NCBI GenBank assembly: GCA_010909165.1
Contig: MU008157.1
Span: forward strand, 62,001-126,000
Direction of reading: 5' to 3'
Length of the DNA stretch: 64,000 bases
Source: Anthoceros angustus
Taxonomy: Eukaryota; Streptophyta; Anthocerotopsida; Anthocerotales; Anthocerotaceae
Below, piece by piece: positions 12,200-22,170 of the stretch. Below the pieces are notes generated by a model. It searched no databases and was not told the DNA's origin. It was given only the letters and a program-made list of their open reading frames with translations. Position numbers and translations under genes: made by a program. Each line of letters starts with the position of its first letter. The stretch's first letter is position 1.

Positions 12200-15100
12200 T
12201 GTCACGGTTCTTGATCCGGCCCGGACTCCATAGTTCTCGGCGTCCATTGCAAAATGCATTGCCTATTCAACAGTGGTGCAGCGTTGTTGCTTAATCGAGC
12301 TTATACTCGCTTGATGGCATCGCGATGCACAGCGAGCTTTGCCTCCTGCTCTAGGTCTAGTATTTTGAGCATGGCCTTCATGAATTGCAAATGAAATTCT
12401 TCAAGTGTACCGTATGCTTGAGCGTACCTGACCAACACCTTTCTTTGTGATCCTTAGGCAAGAAATTGTGAAGAAGCTCTGCTTTTCATCACTTCCCATG
12501 GTATGGGCGGCTTCTCTCCACGCTTGACCTCTTTCTGTTCTCCCACCAGGCTCGCTAGATGGCTCGTGTAATGAGCTGCAAAATCCACCTTCTCCTTTTC
12601 TTGCATCTTGTTGCTTGAAATATGTGGTGAATGCTTGCGTCCTCACCGCAACTTACTCGGGCTCCTATCTTGGCGGTGAGCACCTCGAACTTAGCTCTCT
12701 TTCTCGGATCGTCATTTCGAGTTGGCTCGGGACCTTCATCGAATGACATCCCTTCTTTAGAAGCAAGGTCGGTACTGGGCTTGAGCTCTCTCATGCCTTG
12801 CAATTTCGAGCCTTTGGCTATCTCGATTTTGGGATCCTCTTGTTCTTCTGCGCTAGTCCTTGCACTCGAAAATTTTTCAATCTTGTTGGCGGGGTGTTGG
12901 TGGCAGTCCCGGTGATGTGGGCAACTCGCTTGCAGGCAAGCCTTCCATCTCTATTATCATTACATGCTTGAGCAGGCTCCGATTATCTTTGTCTTGTCAG
13001 GTGGGTCTGCATGACTTGTGCTAAAATGTTTCTCCAATTTCGCTCCTTCTCTTCATTACATGCAAGCAAATTTGCTAACAACTTCTCATCTTTGTTCCTT
13101 TTGTTCTTGCAACGTCCGATGCGAGCGACGAGCTTCGGCTTCCATCGTGCTTTGAATTGACGGACTGGATCATCGCCGTTCACCTCATCTCTCGGCACAT
13201 GCAACTCTTCTTGGACTAAGCTGGCATGTCCGAAGCATCTCACGTAAGGCCTTCTCCCTTTACGCATTTTGAGCCAAAATATCAGCCAAAAATTTTTAGT
13301 GCTTCTTCGATCTTGTAGGGTTCGTTGGATCATAGCACGAACTTGGCCTCAACACGGGATCGATTACGCTTCGTGTTGAGCCCACGTCGCATCAAATTCA
13401 CAGAGCTCGGCCTCTATCGCTCCATGTGTAGGCATAGGCGCGGGATCGGGCACCACGTCCTCCTCCTCAACTACTTCTTTCCTTGCGGCTCGGCCTCGTT
13501 TACGGCAGTTGCCTTCCCATCTTCTCTGCGAGGCTCGTGAGGATTTGCGAGGGCGGCCAATTTTCTTCTTAATGCCACCTCTAGGCGCGGTCCGCCTCGC
13601 GACCTCACAGCGCAAGCTCAACATCTGGGCTGGGGCCATATCGGCCATGGATCTCGCCGTCGGAGTCGTGAAGAAGCTCTTGCTATCCTCCATCGACCTC
13701 GTATGCCGCGTGATCCAAGCTAGAATATGCAGGGGCGGGTTATGCGGCTTATCCCGTTGTAAAATTGCCGTGCTCTCACACATGCACTGCGTTCGGATGT
13801 TGGACTCGGTTGTCACTTCTCCTACCGACTCGATCGACCTCGCCGATGTGGTCACTAGTGATCCACACTCCGATTGAAAGATCCAAGTGGTCACAATGAG
13901 GATTACGGTCGATTTTGGCACAAGCATGCAGCTCTTTCGCTCCCCCTTTGTCATGATAGCAATCGCACGAATTCATTGGCATGGAATGCGTGAGCATCAT
14001 TTCGTCGATCAAGCTGTCATTGATGTGCTTGGAAAACATATCAAGACAAACAAGTGCTGATCGGCTCTTGGCATGATCGTGCCACTCACGTCGCAACTTG
14101 GTGGCCAATTTGTCGCGACTTGACAATCTTCTCAACTTAGAATTGCGAGAGATTTCGACCCGTCTTTGCTCGCCCACAAACTCGCACTTCCACTTCAAGT
14201 TTGCACACATACTGCGTTGATGTTGGACTCGGTTGTCACTTCTCCTACCGACTCGATCGACCTCGCCGATGTGGTCACTAGTGATCCACTCGGTGATTGA
14301 AAGATCCAAGTGGTCACAATGAGGATTCGTCGATTTTGGCACAAGCATGCAGCTCTTTCGGCTCCTGTCATGATAGCAATCGACGAATTCATTGGCATGG
14401 AATGCGTGAGCATCATTTTCGATCAAAGCTCATTGATGTGCTTGGAAAACATATCAAGACAAACAGGTGCCTGAACGGCCAGCTCTTGGCATGAGCGTGC
14501 CCACTCACGTCGCAACTTGGTGGCCAATTTGTCGCGACAATCTTGCTGTCAACTTAGAATTGCGGAGATTTCACCCGTCTTTGCTCGCCCACAAACTCGC
14601 ACTTCCACAAACTCGCACTTCAAGTTTGGATCGCGGTGTAGCTCTTGCGTGTGTGACTTCACGGCTTCAAGACTCCCGTCTCAATTCAATTCACGCTCCT
14701 CTTCTTGATCATGAGCGAAGAAACCCTCTTGCCACAAGATGGACCAGAGTGGCCGTCCGATTTGAATTGCTCAAGTAAAGAACCACAACACACATATCGA
14801 CAACTTGCTTGAATGACCCAGTTTATTTCCTACCGCCTCGTCTCGGACCTAATGTTCAAGATCGAGCTACCGTCTCGCTTCTAGCAAGGAGCTAGCAATT
14901 CTTGCAACACAGCCCTCATGCGATGTGACATGCTCTAGGTTTGGCGGCTAAGACCTCAACCCGGGACCCATGGGCCTCTTGCTCTTTTCTTTGTAACGAG
15001 AAAATGCAACAAGGCGTCCAGTTCTTGCATGCCTCGACTCCCTAGGAGTCTTCTGTCAGCCGTCTTGTGCCCTCAGGCCACACGACACAAAATGCCAACC
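12200..15100 (-). pseudogene. gag-like region of the chromovirus, degenerate
   Basis: This lies between the protease and the 5' LTR on the minus strand. Several fragmentary frames occur, for example 13364-13954 (very Arg/Lys-rich, with a GRPRK-like stretch) and 12555-12803. I could not recognise a CCHC zinc knuckle. The assignment rests on position and strand. A 0.42 kb internal duplication at 13785-14640 further disrupts it. Confidence 0.5.
13785..14640. repeat. Tandem duplication of about 425 bp inside the LTR element
   Basis: The segment starting GTTGGACTCGGTTGTCACTT at about 13798 recurs at about 14222 and remains alignable up to the phrase ACAAACTCGCACTTCCAC. The second unit carries an extra short duplication of that last phrase. 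Copies differ by small indels only. Confidence 0.85.
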
Positions 15101-15609
15101 TGAACTGAGTCGTTCGCATGGGTGCTCTCCGGTCACTTATTGGCAGCCATTGAGCGTGCCTCCTGCACATTTAGTGCCCAGAACTTCTGCAATGTTGAAC
15201 TGGCGTTAGCCAAGCCGAAGGGAACAAGGATCTCCTCTGATTTGCTCACTTCTCCTTTCGCTTTGAGTTCCTCTCATTCTTCATCTCGACGCTCCTCTTT
15301 CTCCGCGATTCGACTATTCATCCCTTCTTGCATCTTGCTCTATCTCCTGTCTTCAAAGTCCACGGCTCCTTTCCCACATACGCCTCCACAAACTCTTGTG
15401 CGCCTTCAAAATTTTCATGTGTTCTCCGCCAAGTAGAGCCAATACAAGATGCACAGACAATCTCGGTCCAAAGACCACACGGACCCCAAAAGCTCATGCT
15501 CCGGTCACTTCTCCCCACTCCTCGATGGTCCGCTCACAGGCTCCCATACCGCTGCCTCCTAATCCACTCCAAGACGGCGCGATCTGCTGGAGTCATCCCG
15601 ATCCGATCG

Positions 15610-15621
15610 TCAAACATACCA
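15610..15621 (-). other. Candidate primer-binding site of the LTR element
   Basis: Three bases inside the 5' LTR the minus strand reads TGGTATGTTTGA. The first six bases match the usual plant initiator-Met tRNA complement (TGGTAT); the rest diverges. The position is right but the match is short. Confidence 0.5.
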
Positions 15622-15624
15622 AGA

Positions 15625-15948
15625 TGTAAGCGGCATCATACGAGATGGGCGACTCCGGACACCAAGGCGGAATTCGTGCCCTTGATCTTGGGAGCGGGCT
15701 CAAGTAGCCCGCCCTGTTCACGTGTTCAAATGTTGTGCGACTAGAGTTTGGCTAACTATGGTTAGTTGCCCCTAGGTTAGTCGCTCTAACTAACCTCTTT
15801 ATTCTAGCTAGCTGCCCTCGTGCTACGGCTACCATGTATGCCGCCACGGCCTTCTGGCCAGAGATCACTTGGCTCAGTGCAGTGTCTACCATAGCCTGGC
15901 AATTGACTATGTCCTTCACGGCTGGAGCTTGCTCAATCCGCCGTGACA
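15625..15948 (-). repeat. Right LTR (5' LTR of the minus-strand element)
   Basis: Starts TGTAAGCGG and ends CCGTGACA, followed by the target duplication ATGCA at 15949-15953 and then GATTGAAAGG, which continues the tandem repeat unit. Confidence 0.93.
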
Positions 15949-16947
15949 ATGCAGATTGAAAGGACTACATACATCAGAGGTTGTGGAGGATGCATCACCT
16001 GGTGTCGTATAGACTATAGTCTAGAGCTTATTGATGACATTTTGTTTTGGTGATTAAAAGTAAGAAATTTAGGTGTCCAACACATAACTCTAAAAGAGAA
16101 GGTATTTCTTTTTAGTACAAGCTATAGGCTAGAGCTCATTGATGACATTTTGTTTTGGTGGCATAAAAGTAAGAAACTTAGATGTCAACAAATAAGTCTA
16201 AAAGAGAAGGTATCTGCTTTTACTACATAAAGTCTTTGTTGCTCTTCATTTATAAAAGAAAAATAAGGTATCTAGAATAGATGCATCCAACAATAACATC
16301 TAAAATGGAAGTCACCTAGATTAAAGGTGTTAAAGAAAGAAATCTAAACATGAAATTGCCTAGATTAGAGGTGTACAAGAAAGAAAACTAAAAATAAAAA
16401 TTGCTTAGATTAGACGTGTCCAAGAAAGAAATCTAGAGATTAGAATGAGAAAATGCTAGAAGGTATTTATAAGGAAAGATTACAAGAATGGAAGTAGCTT
16501 CTAATAAAAGAGCTCTTGGAGGAGTATAAATATTGCGTGAAACCACGCCATACATTCAAACATTCATTTGTAAGATTTACCCCGCATGTCTTCAAGTTAG
16601 TTGTGGACTTAGAGCTTTGCCTTTGTATGAGATGTTTTTTCTCCTTGAAGAAAAAATTATTGACTTTATTATGATATGTGATGTAACTTACTTAACTCAA
16701 GAGAAGCTCTCGCTTCAAAGAAGTATTTCATATATTGAGATTTACTTTTGAACTAGGTCTATTTTTGTGTCGCGCTTGGACCGATTTATAATATTTCGAT
16801 AGTTTTTCTCCTTGAAGAAAAAATTATTGACTTTATTATGGTGTGTGACATAACTTGAACTTGAGGGAAGGTCTCACGATAACAATAAGTTGCGGAGAAA
16901 TCTAAAAGTAATTAAAATATATATACCAAAGCATTTAGCTAGCCACA

Positions 16948-17755
16948 ATGACTTTGGGAACCACAAGTCGATGCACCTTTTATAAGACAAGTATGGGGTT
17001 ACAATCTTGAGCAAGAATTAGACTTTATCCGGTTCCACATTATTGATCAATATCGTATAATAAGTATAGATATAGAATTTCAGCATAGTGGTGGTGCCCG
17101 ATGCAGTTATTACATAGAAGACTATGAATACCAAATGATCAAAGGTAATGTGGATAGACTAAGGTTAATCCAACTAGGGCTTACATTTGCCGGAAAATGC
17201 AAAGCTGCCTTTTTGTAAAGAAACAGGGCGAAGTTTGGTATGGCAATTCAATTTTAGAATCAACCTTGACCAAGATATGTATGCAGAAGATAGTATAAAT
17301 CTTTTGCGTAACAGTGGTATAGATTTCGATCAACACAGGATAATGGGCATAGATGTTCAACAGTTTGGATAGCTATTCAAACACTGCAACATATTACATA
17401 ATCAAAATTTGCAATGGATTGGTTTCCACCCAACCTACGATTTTGCCTACTTGCTAAAAACCATCACAGGTCAAGAATTAGGAGACAAGAGCGAATTTCT
17501 TTGTTTTGTAGCTAATTATTTTCCTAATATATTTGACGTCAAATACATTATGTGTTGGACAAGTAGTTTAAGTATATTAGCAAAAGTACTAATGGGGAGA
17601 CGAGGACTTGTCATCAAGCGTGTCCAGATTCCTATTGACTTTTCATGTATTTCATAAAAATATGTGAAAAGTGGCCCATCTTTCAAGATGGACGCTTCAT
17701 GTATTATAAGGATCAATTATATGGATTAAGTCCATATAAAAATATTTTAAAATAA
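16948..17755 (+). pseudogene. CAF1/CNOT7-type CCR4-NOT deadenylase, copy 2, frame-disrupted
   Basis: This is the better-preserved copy. After a 2-nt loss at a CG just behind the ATG, one frame runs through VDAPFIRQVWGYNLEQEL, then SIDIEF (catalytic D-x-E), YQMIKGNVDRLRLIQLGLTF, and after a break VWQFNFRINLDQDMYAEDS, GIDVQQFG and, after another break, HPTYDFAYLLK (catalytic Asp) and FFPNIFDVKYIMCW-like sequence. The tail resumes in another frame and ends LYGLSPYKNILK with a stop at 17753-17755. Family length is about 270 residues, which this span fits. The role would be poly(A) shortening within CCR4-NOT. Copies 1 and 2 break at different places, so neither break is shared. Confidence 0.78.
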
Positions 17756-18515
17756 AATTATTTTATTAATGAACTTAGTTCTATAAACATATTTTATCTT
17801 ACTATCATCATGTATTATCTAGCATAAATTCTTCAACCCTATACGGAAGATGCATGTGTTCAATTGCTCTTTCTAACTCTACCATTGTCCCCAATGTGGA
17901 ACATATTGATTTGGGCCCTTTATCATTTTGATCTAGTTTGTTTCATTTTGGTTCGACCCGATCCAAGGTGACCGCATCTATTAACGGTGCTTTTTGAGCC
18001 ATTTAGGAAGTTTGGAACAAGGAGAGGAACTTAGAAGTTTCTCGGGGATAGGTAGACTAGTTGGTAGGATAGGAGGATGTCCTTCCCAAGTAGGTCGAGG
18101 TCGTATGCACACTTCACAATGTAGCGGACTTCGACGGACTACCTAAGGCAACCCAAACAAGACATAGTGTGTCAGGATTAACAAGACCAGAAGCATCGAC
18201 TTATCTTAATCAAGATGCGCCGTAGCAGCCAAGATGCGCCCACAACTTCATGATCAAGGTAAATGAGTGAGCTGAGCAGCCAGGCGGCATCCACGCAAGG
18301 CACACCTCCTATGTGTAACGCGGCATGCTACCCGGTGCACGACACACACGCACATTAGATCACCCCGGATGAAGCATAAAGTTAATCAAGTCGGACTCTC
18401 ACAACTTCATTTCCACCATAGCCATACCATTCTGCAGTTTGAGACGAGTCGGAAGGGCGGTTGCACGCCGCCAAAGAAGTTCGACCTCCCTCGCCACTTT
18501 GGAGGTAGCGCGCAG

Positions 18516-18800
18516 GCGATCAACTGCCGACTTTCTCGCATCCTCGATCGAGCTTGCGATGGCTTTTCCATCTTCACGCTGTTCGGCTCGACTCACGGAG
18601 CGCATCGCTTAGGAGGCGAGCAAAGATGCAAGCAAAATTGCTGTGGCAAGCTCTAGCAGCGATCAACTGCCGACTTTCTCGCATCCTCGGTCGAGAGCGG
18701 TGGCTTTTCCATCTTCGCGATTACGGTTCGGCTCTTAAGCGCTTCTGGAGCGCATCGCTTAGGAGGCGTAGCACAAGATGTACAAATTGCTGTGGCAAGC
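18516..18800. repeat. Internal tandem duplication (about 142 bp) private to unit 2
   Basis: The phrase GATCAACTGCCGACTTTCTCGC occurs at about 18517 and again at about 18659, each followed by the same 140 bp ending GCTGTGGCAAGCTC. Unit 1 has a single copy at about 6080-6230, so this duplication arose after the 4.7 kb duplication. Confidence 0.8.
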
Positions 18801-19424
18801 TCAAAGCTCTAGCGATCAGCGCGCATGCACAAACCATCGCGAGGCGCGGACAACAAACGCCCATCGCACCCGGCATCAGGAGATAGCGTTTTTGTGTTTC
18901 GCACCTCGGGCCGCCACTACTGTGATAAGGTCCGAGTTAGGTCCGAGGGCATATTGGAATCGCGTTACGTTAGCGGACACTAACTCGTGGTTATGATCGA
19001 TCGCGGTTAACTTACATGAATAATGATTCATTAGGTTATTACGTTATTAGGTTTTAAACATATACACTCACTTTTCTTTATTGTTTTATTAAACCCTAAA
19101 TGCAGTTATCTTTTTCCTACCCGCTTGCGCGTCGGTTTCTCTCGCTCCGCTTCTCAAGGATGAGGATGGTGATGTCTTAATTCCTTTACCAAGGATCCTC
19201 GAGTGTTTGATCATACACCAAGGAACATGAATTTGTATTCGGTGGAGCAGTCCTAGCCACAGGCGCACTCAACAAGCGGAGATTTCCTGCATCCGTGCGT
19301 TGTTGGGGTTTGTTAAACTTGGTGGTGGCCCCAATAATCGTGCCTTTACCTCGAAGCCTATCAACGGCTGCAAAGAACCTCAAGCTACTTCCTTGGCTTA
19401 ATTTCTTTCAACCTCTACTCTTCA

Positions 19425-20918
19425 TTCTCCAACAAATTGCCTCAAGATCCGCCACCACACAACTACACCTATGCCAAACATAAAATCTAACAACTACAAA
19501 ACTCCTTCTTGGCACTAAAACACCTAGCACCAACAAGCCAAAGACATCAAAATCAGCCACACCCACTCAAACTCGATCGGCTCTTGGCTCCCTTCATGCG
19601 AGCCTCCACTATCCGCATACAAAGAAAGCAAGCCATGCCCTCTTGGCAACCATGGCATCCTTGCTACAAGCATCTTCCATAACCCTAGAGGAAGAGGGTT
19701 TCCCCTTCTTTTCTTCTCCATCTGCACCTATCATGGCGCTCTCATCCTCATACTCCATCAGCCTCCCTTGAGCGCCCCTATCAGCACCCACCACTGGCTC
19801 CACTCCTTGGGCATCTGCCGCCCCAGACCATCTCCACTCTTTGTAATGCCACCTCTCGTCGCACCACCATCTGGACCTACGGAGGTAAGGCCACCCCCTA
19901 CATCGGTAGGGCCGGCCTATTCGGTCCCTACACTTATAAGATAACTCTATTGGAGGGCATTAGGCCCTCACGCCTCCACCACACCAACTCGGATCATCGG
20001 TCAACCACTTCCTACTCGAGGTTAGCCCTTCTACCTAATTAGTTTTCCCTACATCCTACCTCCGGGAGCCAAGTTCCTACAAGATTTCCCAATTTCGCCA
20101 ATGTAACCCCCAAAATTAGTATTGATACGTATGACAATTCTCTTCCACTTCACTCTAGTTCTCCGGTTTGCTCCAAATTAATCCCTTTGATCCAAAAAGT
20201 AGAAGTGCCCAAACTTTTCGTTCCATGACCATCCGAGCATTGGTGGGCGATGGTGAGCCAAGGCACGCCATAATTTGGTGGGTTGGGAGCCTCAAGATCG
20301 TCACGAGCATTGATTGTGCAACAATTCAAGCTACAACTGAATGCGTGAGATCTCTTGCACTCTCTAAGACCACACCAATCTTGAGAAAATCTTTTCCAAG
20401 TGCATGAAATACCGTGATACGGCAAAAGCAGAATATCGACAGCAAGTCAAGAATCGAATATACAAGCTAATGCATTATAATAAAGTATTATTAAGGAAAT
20501 GAATGGTATGTACAGTCCAAATGTTGCCACGTTAGCATAATCGTAACCTCCATCACCTCTACTAGCTAGAACGAACAATGGTAGCCAAACAACGAATTCC
20601 GTGCGGTTCTTGCGCCCATGTTCCACAAAGGAGCGATCGTGATGGTGCCGCAACCACCACCATCTTGGTTGTGAAGCTCGCGATGCACCAACCCTTCTTC
20701 AATGTGGCCTTGAAGCATGCCGCTACGAGTAGCGCCATATACAATAATATCATGAATATGCAGATTGAAAGGACTACATACATCAGAGGTTGTGGAGGAT
20801 GCATCACCTGGTATCGTATAGACTATAGTCTAGAGCTTATTGATGACATTTTGTTTTGGTGATTAAAAGTAAGAAATTTAGGTGTCCAACACATAACTCT
20901 AAAAAGAGAAGGTATTTC
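19425..20918. repeat. Tandem segmental repeat, unit 3, truncated
   Basis: Matches the first 1.5 kb of units 1 and 2 and then stops at about 20918, just after the AAAAGAGAAGGTATTTC phrase. It therefore lacks the CAF1 part. It carries the uninterrupted ATATGCAGATTG site (about 20757) where unit 2 has the LTR element. Confidence 0.85.
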
Positions 20919-21170
20919 GCACTTGCTTGTGGGTGTAGAGGTGGCACCTGCTCATAATAAGAACACTTAAGAAAATGCCAAAGAGCGTGACGTACTAGTA
21001 TTAGGGCGCCCCCGCTCACGACTTTTTCCCTTTCTAGGCCAAACTGTGTGTAAGGGCTGGGATTAATGGAGTGCGTGTTGCCGAGTGGCACGCCTCCGCA
21101 CATTTGAATGGACGTGTTCATCATCCCCCCACCAAATTTAAAATACCCCTCATTGATGACATTTTGTTTT
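20919..21170. other. Spacer with no recognised feature
   Basis: GC-balanced sequence between the truncated tandem repeat and a retroelement scrap. I see no gene, RNA or repeat in it beyond a short phrase (CATTGATGACATTTTGTTTT at about 21151) shared with the tandem unit. Confidence 0.4.
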
Positions 21171-21480
21171 AATTAGGCCACCAATTCATTCCGCTCGCCC
21201 TTGAAATATATGGGGTGTTGGCTAAGGACGTCGATACTTTTCTCAAGTCGTGCACCAAGGCTTTTCATGGCTATAGGCATGGTGCGGGGCTGTCCCTCCC
21301 CCACTTTATGGTATTCTTCAGACAGCGAGGGGCAATTGCTCTTCAACGGGCCCTCTCTACGGTAACCGTCCATAAAGTAGCGACAGCAGGTGACGCATCC
21401 TCCTCTACCTTTGTAGTTTGTAGGCTATTTTCGCTTCCCGCGTATGACATCGTTGGCGCAGTCGGTTACTTCCGATAGGG
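21171..21480 (+). pseudogene. Scrap resembling the C-terminus of a non-LTR or DIRS-type reverse transcriptase protein
   Basis: The plus frame reads FIPLALEIYGVLAKDVDTFLK, then HFMVFFRQRGAIALQRA. This is a P-LALE-YG plus W/FRQR-ALQRA pattern that I associate with the tail of LINE or DIRS reverse transcriptase polyproteins in plants and algae. No polymerase core is nearby. The resemblance is from memory and short. Confidence 0.35.
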
Positions 21481-21626
21481 AGCTTTGTAACTTCTCCTTT
21501 TCACCTCGACCCTCAAGGTCCCTCTCGGTTATCCTTTGCTGGATGGGCTGATCCCATCAAAATTTTCCCCTAAATATATATTTTTTGTTATTTCAGTTGT
21601 GTGTTATTAGTACCCTATTGGATTAT

Positions 21627-21718
21627 TTCAGTTGTTTGAATGCCCTACAAAGTTACTTCAATTCAAAATTATTCCAGTTGTTTGAATGCCCTACAAGGTT
21701 ACCTTAATTCAAAATCAC
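21627..21718. repeat. Two tandem copies of a 46-bp AT-rich repeat
   Basis: CAGTTGTTTGAATGCCCTAC begins at about 21627 and again at about 21673, with a shared 46-bp period and a few substitutions. Confidence 0.8.
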
Positions 21719-22170
21719 AACACGGGACTTTCTGTATATATTTTTAAAGTATTTACAAAATCTCCGAATTCACTAACAAAGCGTATGTCAATCAATCTCC
21801 CATCCCTCGGGGGAAGGCTTGAGTTCAATTCTCCTTCCTTCCATAGAGTTTTGAATTCGGCTTGATTGATCCCACTATCATTCCATAGCGGGCTCCACAC
21901 TCCACGCCCTTCTAGTATTCCACCTGTCCCAAAGTTTGGGGTTTAGGGACGTGGGCGGGGACGGTGGGAATGATACAGATAAAGATTAGTTCAGATTTCA
22001 CAGATGCAAACCTAGACCGATAGGGTTAAAATCAATTTCTACCGAAATAATACTGGGATAAGCCCCTATGCTAATGCCTAGCTAAAAATTAAATTAGAGC
22101 TACGCCCTGGAGTCTGGAGACTATTATGCTTGCGTTGTAGCTAAAAAGGAAGCAAGCCTCAGAGCAACTG

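Larger units (their letters stand above)
8142..15948 (-). mobile_element. Chromodomain Ty3/gypsy (chromovirus) LTR retrotransposon
   Basis: A 7.8 kb element on the minus strand. It has TG...CA LTRs of 329 and 324 bp, a polypurine tract inside the left (3') LTR and a candidate primer-binding site inside the right (5') LTR. The minus-strand domain order is gag-like, protease, reverse transcriptase, RNase H, integrase with GPY/F, and chromodomain, which is the order of chromoviruses. ATGCA (8137-8141 and 15949-15953) flanks it. The uninserted site exists in tandem copies 1 and 3. The internal frames are broken by many small indels, so it is non-functional as read. The LTRs also differ mainly by short indels, so insertion may be fairly recent. 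Confidence 0.92.
6827..19424. repeat. Tandem segmental repeat, unit 2, interrupted by an LTR element
   Basis: Second copy of the 4.7 kb unit. Sequence 6827-8141 matches 2176-3500, and 15949-19424 continues the match to 3490-6826. The interruption is exactly the chromovirus at 8142-15948 plus its target duplication. Without the insertion the unit is about 4.79 kb, slightly longer than unit 1, partly because of an extra internal duplication near 18516-18800. Confidence 0.85.
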
